Assembly (NCBI GenBank): GCA_947454585.1 | Contig: CANGML010000004.1 | Location: 1 to 22,795 of the forward strand | Origin: Comamonadaceae bacterium | GTDB lineage: Bacteria > Pseudomonadota > Gammaproteobacteria > Burkholderiales > Burkholderiaceae_C | Direction: 5' to 3' | DNA length: 22,795 bases | Shown: one piece after another, positions 6,726-15,300 of the stretch | Layout of the letters: every line of letters starts with the position of its first letter | How positions within the stretch are numbered: the stretch's first letter is position 1 | Notes under the pieces: model-generated | Database searches by the model: none | What the model was told of the DNA's origin: nothing | Seen by the model: only the letters and a program-made list of their open reading frames with translations | Translations under genes and position numbers: made by a program

Positions 6726-8156
6726 TCAATTGGCCGAGTCGCTGGGCATCAGGTCGGCCAGCTCTAAGTGAAAACCCAGGTGTTGACCGATAAAGCGCCT
6801 CGCCGTGTCTTGCCAGCCGCCCAGTTCGGAGTGCAGATGCAGCAAGCCGGGGTCGTCTGCGAGCCCTGCATTGAAGTCCAGCGGGGTCGGAAATCGCAGT
6901 TGAAAGAGTTCGTATTCCGTCTGGTAAAGCTTGGGCGCTTGTTTGGCATTGGCCGAAATAGCGCGCAAGCGACCTTGGTGACTCCAGTCACAAAACAGGA
7001 GATGGCCCATGCGCAGCATGAGCACGCATTGGTTGGGCGCGATCTTGCCCAAAATTTTGGCGTAGCTCAGTTCCCCCGCGGGGTCAATTTGTTGCAGCTG
7101 TTCAACGGCTTGCTCGCCCAAAGCAATCCAGGCCTCCAAGATGTGACCCGCATGGAAATAGGCCTCCCAGAAGCGGCGGCGGTAAGGGCCAATGTCGTCG
7201 TCGGTGTGGCGCAAGATTTCAAAAAATGCGTCCATGGTGCGGCTGGTCAACCAGCGGCTGGCGGTCTCGATGGCTTCGCGGCGCACCCCGAGCCAGCCTG
7301 CATGGTTGTGGCGTGGATCGCCTAAGGTACGCAGCAGCTCTGACAGCAAGGTGTTCTTGACGTCTTGCGGCGGGTTGCGGTCAAACCAGGGCGAGAGCAG
7401 GCTGTAGGCAAACTCGTCGCGGCACAGCGGGTAGCGCAGCCGCTGCGAGGGCAGGCCCGCATCGTGCATAGCCCATTCACACATGCGCTTGACGTAGTTC
7501 AGGGTGCAGCGCACGTCTTCGGGGGCACGCAAGGCTTCTAGAAAAGCTTGCTTGCAAAAGTCGTTCAACCAAAAGCCTGAGGTGAGCGCGTGGCGATCCT
7601 GCCATTGCTTGAGGGTTTTGTCGGCCGGCATGCCCAAAATATCGTTGGCCACATGCACGGGGCCATTCAGCGGATCCAGCACATCGAGGGTGCTGATGAG
7701 CCGCTCTAAGCCAAAGGCTTCGGTGTCAGACAAGGACGCTAAGACACGTGGGTCCAAAAAGAATTGCCGCGCCGTTTTCGCCAGCTTTTGGAAAACACGG
7801 TTGTCGGGGTTGAAAGCCTGCAGGTAGGTGTGCAACAACCCACGGCCCCATTTGAGGGGGCGACGCGATGTCAGGGCTTGCGGCAATTCCACATCAAAGT
7901 AATGGTCGGTCAGCGGGGTGTGGGTGTGCAAGCCTCGGCCCGGGCGGATCCACAGGGCATAGGGGACATTGCGCCAATCGCGCCAGCGCGGTAGTTGGCT
8001 TTGCGGTTGAAACTGCACCGATTGAAAAACCGTGTAGGTGCGCTCGCCCACGGTGCGCAAGTCGGGGTCCTTGCCCAGACCGCCACCGCGTTTGGTGCGC
8101 GCAGCCAAGGCCAACTGGTCAAAGTCGGTGGGCAGGGGCACGAAGAACTGTGGCAT
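6726..8156 (-). CDS. zorC: ZorC-like protein with EH-signature domain (Zorya component)
   Basis: About 476 residues, soluble, with no signal or membrane helix. I start it at ATG 8156, 6 bp after the zorB stop; TTG 8162 is also open. The N-terminal half is helical with many Trp/Arg and is not recognised. The C-terminal half fits the EH-signature domain of ZorC proteins as I know it: LGDPRHNHAGW near residue 280, then a helix with SRWLTSRTMDAFFEIL, then RRRFWEAYF near 328, LEAWIALGEQAV, LMLRMGHLLFCDWSHQG near 380-395, and a closing LHLHSELGGWQDTARRFI near 440-456. Where family members commonly have an EFS-type motif this protein has CDWSHQG, an apparent Glu-to-Asp change; the later His is present. 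In type I Zorya, ZorC acts with the ZorAB motor and a ZorD helicase against phage DNA. The assignment rests on motif memory and gene order, so it is good but not certain. Confidence 0.68.
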   Translation of the reverse strand: MPQFFVPLPTDFDQLALAARTKRGGGLGKDPDLRTVGERTYTVFQSVQFQPQSQLPRWRDWRNVPYALWIRPGRGLHTHTPLTDHYFDVELPQALTSRRPLKWGRGLLHTYLQAFNPDNRVFQKLAKTARQFFLDPRVLASLSDTEAFGLERLISTLDVLDPLNGPVHVANDILGMPADKTLKQWQDRHALTSGFWLNDFCKQAFLEALRAPEDVRCTLNYVKRMCEWAMHDAGLPSQRLRYPLCRDEFAYSLLSPWFDRNPPQDVKNTLLSELLRTLGDPRHNHAGWLGVRREAIETASRWLTSRTMDAFFEILRHTDDDIGPYRRRFWEAYFHAGHILEAWIALGEQAVEQLQQIDPAGELSYAKILGKIAPNQCVLMLRMGHLLFCDWSHQGRLRAISANAKQAPKLYQTEYELFQLRFPTPLDFNAGLADDPGLLHLHSELGGWQDTARRFIGQHLGFHLELADLMPSDSAN

Positions 8157-8162
8157 CAACAA

Positions 8163-8915
8163 TCAGCGCACCGTGTCTTGCATTTTCTTCAAGGTGCTGC
8201 TCGGTGCTTTGGCGGCGCCTGACTCGGTGGGCTGAAATGCCAGTACAAACCGCAGCTCCACGCGACGGTTTTGAGCCTCGTTATTTTTGCTGCTGGGGCG
8301 CTCATCGGCATACGAGCTGATGCCAAACACGGGTTGGTCGCGTTCGTTGCGGTAGTGTTGCATGCCCTCCGAGCCCAGCACTTTATAAACCGCACGCGCA
8401 CGGTCCAAGCCCAAATGCCAGTTGTTGTAGTCGCCACGTTGCAGAGGCACCGAATCCGTATGGCCTTCAATCAGGATGGTTTCAATTTCTACGTGCTGCG
8501 GATTGGGCGGACAGTCGGCTGGCAAATGGCGGCGCTGCGAATAGATGTAGCAGGGCAGGACCCGCTGCAGTTGCTCGGTGGACTGGCGCAGGGTGCGCAC
8601 ACCCAGGGTTTCAAGATCGGCACTGCCGCGCGCAAACAAGGTGTCGGCAGGCAAGCTGATGACGCCTGAGACTTGGTTGATCGTCACCGGCACGCCTGCG
8701 TTTTGCAACTTGGTGCCGATGGTGTGCACCACCGTGGCGAGGGGGTCGGCGGGGGGTTCGGGCGGCGCTTCGGGTTTGCGCGAGAGCAGCACCATCACCA
8801 TCACGATGAAGATGAACAACAGGCCAATCATCAGGTCACTGGCCGACGCCATGTAGCCTGACTCTTCGACCTGTTCTTGGCTGGACCCCGAGGGGCGACG
8901 CGTTTTAATGAACAT
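8163..8915 (-). CDS. zorB: ZorB-like motor subunit (MotB/OmpA family)
   Basis: A 250-residue inner-membrane protein. A basic, polar cytoplasmic leader of about 25 residues precedes one membrane helix (about 28-44). The sequence YMASASDLMIGLLFIFIVM puts an Asp at residue 27, the place of the ion-carrying Asp in MotB and ZorB. A Pro-rich linker (48-58) leads to a periplasmic OmpA-like peptidoglycan-binding domain (about 85-227) with the motifs IEGHTDSVPL, NWHLGLDRARAVYKVL and NEAQNRRVELRFV. Two cysteines (122, 135) in an inserted loop may pair. ZorB anchors the ZorA pentamer to the cell wall and gates ions. It lies between zorA (19 bp) and zorC (6 bp). MotB of flagella is unlikely because no flagellar genes are near and the downstream EH-domain gene fits Zorya. 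No clear Shine-Dalgarno site precedes ATG 8915. Confidence 0.8.
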   Translation of the reverse strand: MFIKTRRPSGSSQEQVEESGYMASASDLMIGLLFIFIVMVMVLLSRKPEAPPEPPADPLATVVHTIGTKLQNAGVPVTINQVSGVISLPADTLFARGSADLETLGVRTLRQSTEQLQRVLPCYIYSQRRHLPADCPPNPQHVEIETILIEGHTDSVPLQRGDYNNWHLGLDRARAVYKVLGSEGMQHYRNERDQPVFGISSYADERPSSKNNEAQNRRVELRFVLAFQPTESGAAKAPSSTLKKMQDTVR

Positions 8916-8934
8916 GATTCACAGCGCGCTGGCG

Positions 8935-10479
8935 TCAAGCCTTGGGGGGCATGGCGTCGATGAATTCGTCCAGCACTTCTTCCAGGTTGGTGATGCTGCC
9001 CCCCAGTTGGTTCACCGCACTGGCTAAGTGTTGGTCCATTTTGGTGTGCAGGTCGGCAATTTGGGTGCTGTAGCCTGACACGCCTTGGGTCAACGCATCG
9101 ACGGTGCCGGTCAGCGCTTGTTGGGCCTCTTGCAAATGGGTGCGCACATGGCCCAAGGCTTGTTCAGCGGACACGGCGCTGGTTTTGAGGGTGTCCACGG
9201 TTTGGCCAAGGGCTTGGTTCATGGGAATCAAGGCGTCTTTGAAATCGTTGGCTGCCGCGCGTTGCAGGTTGACCGAGCTTTCAATGGTGTGCGCCGTCTC
9301 TTTGAATTTGTCCGCGGTCTGGTCAATCTTGGCTACCGTGGCCTGCAAGCCTGAAATGGTGGCTTGCACCGGCGCCAAGGTTTGACTGAAGGTGCTGAGC
9401 AGGGTCTCGAACTGTTTGGCGCCTTGGTTGCCTGCACTAGAGGCGCGGGCCAGGGCTGCATCGAGTTCGGTCACGGTGGCGCGGGTGGATTGAATGGTGT
9501 CTGACAAGGCCTGAACCGATGTGCCAAATGAGGCCAAGCCATTTTCAATGCCTTGCGTCATGGCTGCACCAGCTTTGCTCAACTCGCCAGCCGCCTGACT
9601 GCCTGCGTTGCCAAAACTTTGGCTCGATACCTGAATGGTGTCCGCCAAGGTACCCAGCTTGTCAAATGCAGGTTGCATATGGCGCGAGAGGGCGTCGCCA
9701 ATCGCGTTCGCAAAGTCACCCTCAAAGCGGCGCAATTGGCTGACCTGGGAACGGTTTTCATCCAAGATGTCTTGGAACAAGGCCAGCTGCATGCGCACAC
9801 TGGCTTCTGCCGCGTTATCGGGCACCTGAGCGCGCAGGGTGTGACACAGCGTGTCGATGCGGGCCTGTAAATTTTCAAGTGCCACTTTGGCGCGCCAGTT
9901 CCACACCAGCGAACACAAGAGGCCTGCAATAGAGGTGATGAACTTGCCACCTGCTGTGGCAATGAGCGACTGCAACGCTTGGTCTTGCTGACGCGCGGAT
10001 ACGTCGAGCGCATTGAGCGCCAAGCCCGCTTGTTGCAAAGCCACCGCCAAGAAGATGAAGGTGCACATCAAACCAAAACCAATCAGCAAATTGGGCATGG
10101 TTTCGAACAAGGCCAAATTCATACGGCCCCCCAACACGCTGCGCACGGTCCAGGTGTCGGCGTGGCTGCGAAAGCTGTAGCTGCTCCGTGGGCCTTGGCT
10201 GACCCCGTGTTGCGTGGGCAGGTCGATCAAGCCCGCCTCGGTTTCGCGCAACAAGAACTTCAGCTCTTCATCAGAGGTGTCGCTTTCGGCCAAGGCCAGC
10301 GCTTCGCGGCTGCTGCCTTGGCTGCTCGCCAGGCGGGCGTTCAGCCCCTCCACCTCGGATTGCACGTGTCGAATGCGTGAAGCCCACACGCCGAAGCTGA
10401 TGAGCGAGAAGACAACAATCACGGCGGCGATGGCCAGTGGCACAGCCAGCTGTTCGAGTTGGGCGAGGTATTGATTCAT
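8935..10479 (-). CDS. zorA: ZorA-like motor subunit (MotA/ExbB channel with long helical tail)
   Basis: About 514 residues. Membrane helix 1 is near residues 9-31. A soluble section (about 33-125) follows, then helix 2 (about 127-150, PNLLIGFGLMCTFIFLAVAL) and helix 3 (about 178-194, KFITSIAGLLCSLVWNWRAK). The helix 2 and 3 motifs are those of the MotA/TolQ/ExbB channel in the ZorA version. The last 290 or so residues are Ala/Gln/Thr/Ser-rich heptad-like helix (for example TVTELDAALARASS, ISGLQATVAKIDQTADKF), expected to be a long cytoplasmic coiled-coil tail, the mark of ZorA as against ExbB or MotA. The tail is shorter than in larger ZorA proteins. ATG 10479 is preferred over ATG 10485 because AGAGG lies 7 bp upstream. 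The gene follows recD after 24 bp, and zorB follows 19 bp on. Role: ion-driven sensor motor of Zorya defence, by family. Confidence 0.76.
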   Translation of the reverse strand: MNQYLAQLEQLAVPLAIAAVIVVFSLISFGVWASRIRHVQSEVEGLNARLASSQGSSREALALAESDTSDEELKFLLRETEAGLIDLPTQHGVSQGPRSSYSFRSHADTWTVRSVLGGRMNLALFETMPNLLIGFGLMCTFIFLAVALQQAGLALNALDVSARQQDQALQSLIATAGGKFITSIAGLLCSLVWNWRAKVALENLQARIDTLCHTLRAQVPDNAAEASVRMQLALFQDILDENRSQVSQLRRFEGDFANAIGDALSRHMQPAFDKLGTLADTIQVSSQSFGNAGSQAAGELSKAGAAMTQGIENGLASFGTSVQALSDTIQSTRATVTELDAALARASSAGNQGAKQFETLLSTFSQTLAPVQATISGLQATVAKIDQTADKFKETAHTIESSVNLQRAAANDFKDALIPMNQALGQTVDTLKTSAVSAEQALGHVRTHLQEAQQALTGTVDALTQGVSGYSTQIADLHTKMDQHLASAVNQLGGSITNLEEVLDEFIDAMPPKA

Positions 10480-10486
10480 GGGCATG

Positions 10487-10491
10487 CCTCT
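10487..10491 (-). promoter_or_regulatory. Ribosome-binding site that sets the zorA start
   Basis: Minus-strand AGAGG lies 7 bp before ATG 10479 but only 1 bp before the other candidate ATG 10485, so the downstream ATG is the likely start. The site sits in the 24-bp gap after recD; no promoter or terminator fits in that gap, which supports co-transcription. Confidence 0.55.
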
Positions 10492-10503
10492 ATTGTGAAC
10501 AAC

Positions 10504-12351
10504 TTAATCACCCAACCCGCCGCTTCTGAACACCCGCCTTGCACAGCCTTGCCACAGCGCGCCCAACTGGGGCGCCCACAGCGTGAGGCGCAGGCGCGCC
10601 CGGGTGAGCCCGGTGTACACCAGCTCGCGCGTGAGCACGGGGGACTCTTGCGCAGGGATCACCAGCAACACATGATCAAACTCGGAGCCTTGCGACTTGT
10701 GCACCGTCATGGCAAACACGGTGTCCACGCTATCGAGACGCGAAGGCATGACCCAACGCACGCCACCCTTTGCCTCGGGGAAAGCCACGCGCAACACACC
10801 ATCAGCGCTGGGCAGGCACAAACCCACGTCGCCGTTCATCAACTCAAGCGCGTAGTCGTTACGCGTCACCATCACGGGGCGTCCTGCATACCAAGTGCTT
10901 TGGCCCAAGCCCAGAGCTCGCTCGATTTGGGTGTTGAGCTGCACCACGCCCAGCGGTCCTTCGCGTACGGCGCACAACACACAAAACTCGGTGAAAGCTT
11001 GGAGCAAAGCCAGCGCTTGTGCGTCGCTGCAGGGACTGGCAGGCGCTGTTTTATTGGGACGATGCGCACCGAGCAAGGCCAACCAATGGCGCCAACCATA
11101 GCGCAGGCCCACCGCAAGCTTGGGGTCTTGCGCGCTGCTGAGTTGCAGGCGCGTCACATCGGGTTCCGCCGTCGCTTCGTCTTCATCAAGCTGCATGCGT
11201 TGCTGCAAAGGTAGCGTCGTCAGCCAATCGGGTGCGGCATGCCACAAGGCTTGGAGGGCGGGGGTGTTGTCGGCCACATCCGCATTCACGGCGCGTGCCC
11301 ATTGGCCAATGCCGCTTTGGGCATCGAAGCGGTGGCTGTGAACGAGGGTCACAGTTTGCGCTTTGAGCAAACTGCCCGTGCACAGCTGCGACATGACAGC
11401 ACCGGCTTCCACGGAGGCGAGCTGATCCTTGTCGCCCAGCAAGATCAGACGTGCGGTGGCGGGTACGGCTCGCAGCAAGCGGGCCATCATCTCGAGGTCA
11501 ATCATCGAGGCTTCATCGACCACCACCACATCGGTGGCCAGATGATGCAGGGCGGTGTCGTTCGGTTGACTGCGGCTGTTGGTGTGCAGCAAGCGGTGCA
11601 GCGTTTGCGCTTGCGTGGGGATGCGCGTGTGTAGCGCCGCAGGCATGTGTTTGAGCGCCTTGCTGATGGATTCGGTCAGCCGTGCAGCGGCTTTGCCTGT
11701 GGGTGCCGCCAAATGAATCTGCAAATCGCGTGTGGCCGTACCCACCAAGAGCGACAACAGTTTCACCACGGTGGTGGTCTTGCCGGTGCCCGGTCCACCC
11801 GTGATGAGGGTGATGTGGTGTTGCGCGGCCACTTCGCAGGCCAGACGTTGCATGTCGGGCTCGCCAGATGCAATGGGCGTGAACAAGGCATCCAAGCGGG
11901 GTTGCAAATCAGCAGGCACCTCGCAAGGCAATGCCAAACGTTGCGCGATGTTCTGCCGGATGTGTTGCTCAGCTGTCCAGGCGCGGCGTAAATACAGACG
12001 TGCACCTGTTGTGGCATCACCGCCATCGGTGGCCAACACCAAGGGGCTGGCCTCGCCTTGCGTCCACGGCAGGGTGGCGCTGGCCTCGCGCAAATGGGGG
12101 GGGAGGGCGGCCGCGTGTTCATCGCTCCAGCCCAAGAGCTCGGCCGCGTGTGTTGGCAGCATGGCCAGGTCGAGACAGGCATGGCCGCGGCCCCATTGGT
12201 GGCTCGTCAGTGCGGCCAGCCAGAGGTGGCGTGGGTCGTCGCTGGGTTGTTTGCTGTTGAGCAAGTTGGCCAAGGCCGTGTCTAAGCCGGTCAGTGGCGT
12301 CACATGTGCGTGTTCCCAAGGCTGTTTCAACAGGTCTTTGAGCGCTGTCAT
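10504..12351 (-). CDS. recD: Exodeoxyribonuclease V alpha subunit (RecD helicase)
   Basis: A 615-residue superfamily 1 5'-to-3' DNA helicase, normal length for RecD. A helical N-terminal region (about 1-130) that would bind RecC is followed by Walker A ITGGPGTGKTTTVVKLL with K191, motif II VVVVDEASMIDLEMM, and the late motifs VHKSQGSEFDHVLLVIP and RELVYTGLTRARLRL. All helicase motifs appear intact. RecD gives RecBCD its fast second motor and switches on nuclease activity. Its start overlaps the recB stop by 4 bp (ATGA at 12351-12348), so it is translationally coupled. Downstream come the zor-like genes on the same strand after a 24-bp gap with no terminator, which is unusual for a rec operon. 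Confidence 0.96.
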   Translation of the reverse strand: MTALKDLLKQPWEHAHVTPLTGLDTALANLLNSKQPSDDPRHLWLAALTSHQWGRGHACLDLAMLPTHAAELLGWSDEHAAALPPHLREASATLPWTQGEASPLVLATDGGDATTGARLYLRRAWTAEQHIRQNIAQRLALPCEVPADLQPRLDALFTPIASGEPDMQRLACEVAAQHHITLITGGPGTGKTTTVVKLLSLLVGTATRDLQIHLAAPTGKAAARLTESISKALKHMPAALHTRIPTQAQTLHRLLHTNSRSQPNDTALHHLATDVVVVDEASMIDLEMMARLLRAVPATARLILLGDKDQLASVEAGAVMSQLCTGSLLKAQTVTLVHSHRFDAQSGIGQWARAVNADVADNTPALQALWHAAPDWLTTLPLQQRMQLDEDEATAEPDVTRLQLSSAQDPKLAVGLRYGWRHWLALLGAHRPNKTAPASPCSDAQALALLQAFTEFCVLCAVREGPLGVVQLNTQIERALGLGQSTWYAGRPVMVTRNDYALELMNGDVGLCLPSADGVLRVAFPEAKGGVRWVMPSRLDSVDTVFAMTVHKSQGSEFDHVLLVIPAQESPVLTRELVYTGLTRARLRLTLWAPQLGALWQGCARRVFRSGGLGD

Positions 12352-15300
12352 AGCGTGCCTTGTTCGAAGAAGGTATCCAAGGCTTCAATCAAGGCTTGCG
12401 ATGGTCGATGCAAATGCAACCCTGCACCTGCTGCGTCAATGCCGCGCAAGAACATGTACACCGCACCGCCCATGTGTTGGGCATAGTCGTAGCCGGGCAA
12501 GCGCACTTTGAGCAGGCGGTGCAGCGCCAAGGTGTAGAGCACGTATTGCACGTCATAGCGTTTGTGCAGCACCGCATCTTGCAGGCTGGCGCTGTCATAG
12601 CTGGGCAGTCGGTTGGACTTGTAGTCCACCACCCAATAGCGACCATCGTGTTGCAACACCAAGTCCATCGACCCCGTGAGCATGCCCTGCAGCACGCGCG
12701 CTTGCAGCGCTGGACGAGGCGAGCCCTCCAACACATAGCTTTGGATGAGTTGGTCTAGCCGGCTGGCGCTGAGGTGGTGAACCTCGAGGTTGAATTCCAT
12801 CTCTGACCACAGGTGGTCCGGGCTCAAGTGGCTCAGCGTCAAAGGCGCTGCGCCGAGCTCGGCCAGCGGCAGCGGTGTTTGCACCACGGCTTGCAGCCAA
12901 GGTTCTAGCTGAGCGCGTGGCGCATCCTCAAGTTGCAACCAACTGGCTTTGCGTGCGAACAATTGGGCCCATGCTTGCTGCTCCCACGCTGGTGCATCTG
13001 AGTTGGCCACGGGCCAATTGTTTTGCGACTGCCATTGCAGCAAGTCATGTAACAGCGTGCCGTAGCGTGCCCCTGCGGGGAAGGTTTGCCACGCACTGAT
13101 GCTTTCTGTCACTGATATAACTGCGCCGCGGTCTGTGCCTGCGTCGGCGCTGGTGTCAGTGATGGCATCAGTGATGGCATCAGTGATGGCATCTGCCACC
13201 GCTTCGTCGCGTTTCGATTCCGACACCAGTCCTCGCGTGATCGCGCTGAAACTGGCCGTCCACCACAGGCTGTGATGGGTGCGTTGGGGTGTCAGGGCGT
13301 CTTTGGGGGCGCTCAGTGCGGCGGGGGCTTGGTACTGGATACCGCGCAACTCGGGCAAATCGCTCACTTGGATGTGTGGGCAGTTGCCCCACACACTGTG
13401 CAGTTGCTGGGCCAAGTCACCACGCGCTTTGCGCATCAGCAATTGCGACAAGGCACTCAGCTTTAAATCGCTCTTGGTGGTGGCCTTGCTTACATCACTT
13501 TTGGTTTCCGCCACACCCATCCATAAGCCACGTTGCGCACGGGTGAGGGCCACATACAACAGGCGCATGTCTTCTTCCACCGAGGTGGCGGTGGGGTCGC
13601 TGTCGTCTTCGCCCTCGTCGTTGTTGTCATCTTGTGCGAAGTTGGTCTTGGTTTTTTTCTCCACCGCAAACGCACCTGCAAACGGCACAAACACCAGGGG
13701 GTATTGCAAGCCCTTGCTCTTGTGATACGTGATGACTTTGACGCACAAGGCATCGGTTTCTAGACGCGCTTGTTGGGCATCGCTGTCGTGCTGCTGGCTT
13801 TGTATTTGCTCACCCAGAAAGCGCACCAACGCGTGTTCGCCTTGCAGGCTTTGTTGGGCATGCTGCAGCAGTTCGCCCAAGTGCAGCAGGTTGCTCAAAC
13901 GCCGTTCCCCTTCAGGCTCTGCTAAGAGGCGTTGCGCCACGTGTTGGCTGTGTAGCCACTGGTACAACATGGGCAGTACGCCATGTTGTTGCCACAGACC
14001 GTGCCACAGGTGGAATTGCTCGAGCAGTTGTTCCCACTGCGCTTCGTTTTGCGTGATGGCCAGTACCCCATGCAAGTTCAGCGCCCAGAGACGGCTGCCC
14101 ACGGCGGCACGTACCCAGCCGGTGTCGAGGGGGGACGCTACAGCACGCAACAAGCGCCACAAATCGGTGGCTTCGGCCGATTGGTACACGCTGGCGTAGT
14201 CAGACAAGTACACATTAGGAATCTGCCGCGCGCGCAAGGCCTGACGCACCGCATCCGCTTGCTTTTGGCTGCGCACCAGCACGGCCATGTCTCCTGGTGC
14301 GGCTGCGCCATGGTTCAGCAAGTCGGCCATTTGGTCGGCAAACACTTGCGCGGTGTGGTGCAAGTAGCTGGCGCTGCTGACCACCTCTGCACCCACTTCT
14401 GGGTGCATTTGCCACACGGTAAAAGGGGGGCGTTCTACGCCATTCACCACCAGTGCGGGCTCTTGGCCTTGGGCTGACACTTCTACAAACGCAATGTCTC
14501 CTTGGCTGGAGGCAAAGGGGCGCTCGCTTTGCATGAACACATGGTTCACCGCTTTGACCAAGCCTACGCTTGAGCGGTGGTTGCCATCGAGGGTATGCAG
14601 TGCGTTTGCGTTCGTGGCTTGCGCATCTTTTCGCGCTTGCAAGTAAGTGCCCAAGTCTGCGCCACGAAAACTGTAGATGGCCTGCTTGGGGTCACCAATC
14701 ATCACCAGTGCGTTCGCGTCACTGCAGGCTTCTGGCGCGTAAATACGGTTGAGCGTGCCGTACTGCCAAGGATCGGTGTCTTGAAACTCGTCCACCAAGG
14801 CTACCGGGTATTGCTGACGAATGGCCGCGGCCATTCGGCCATCGTCGGCTTTGACGGCGTCATGTAGGTTTTGCAACAGGTCCGAAAAATCAAACGCAGC
14901 GCGCTGGGCCTTGGCGACTTTGTAGGCCGCACCTACGGTGTGTGCAGCGTGCAGGGCAATGCGCTTTTCGGTTTCAAGCTTCTTACCCCATAAATTGATA
15001 TAGCTTTGCAATGCCGCGAAGAAACCAAAGCCTTCCGCCTCGGCCCATCCCTTGGCTTGCAGCGCTTGGGTGGTGAAGCGCTCGAGGACTTTGAGGTCTT
15101 CTTTGTTGGTGTGGGTCTTCGCTGCTGGTGTGGCCCACTTTTGCAGCGTGCTCAGCCAGTTGGCAAAGTAGTCGGCACGCAAACCTCTTATTTTTTTCTG
15201 CGCACCCGCGTCTTGCAGAGCTTGCAACACGTCATCGCTCCACGCCTCACGCGCGACTTGCGCCGCAGCATCGACCTGCGCTTGCCAAGCCATGTGGGCC

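Noticed and set aside
8163..10479. Flagellar MotA/MotB stator
   Set aside because: No flagellar genes are near, ZorA has a long C-terminal helical tail, and an EH-signature gene follows.
6726..10479. The DUF802/OmpA/DUF2894 gene cluster of Burkholderiales as another identity for the three genes
   Set aside because: The MotA-type channel motifs in helices 2 and 3 and the EH-like third gene fit Zorya better; not excluded without a search.
10459..11214. A 251-codon plus-strand open frame rich in His and Gln
   Set aside because: It is antisense to recD and the start of zorA, which have clear family motifs.
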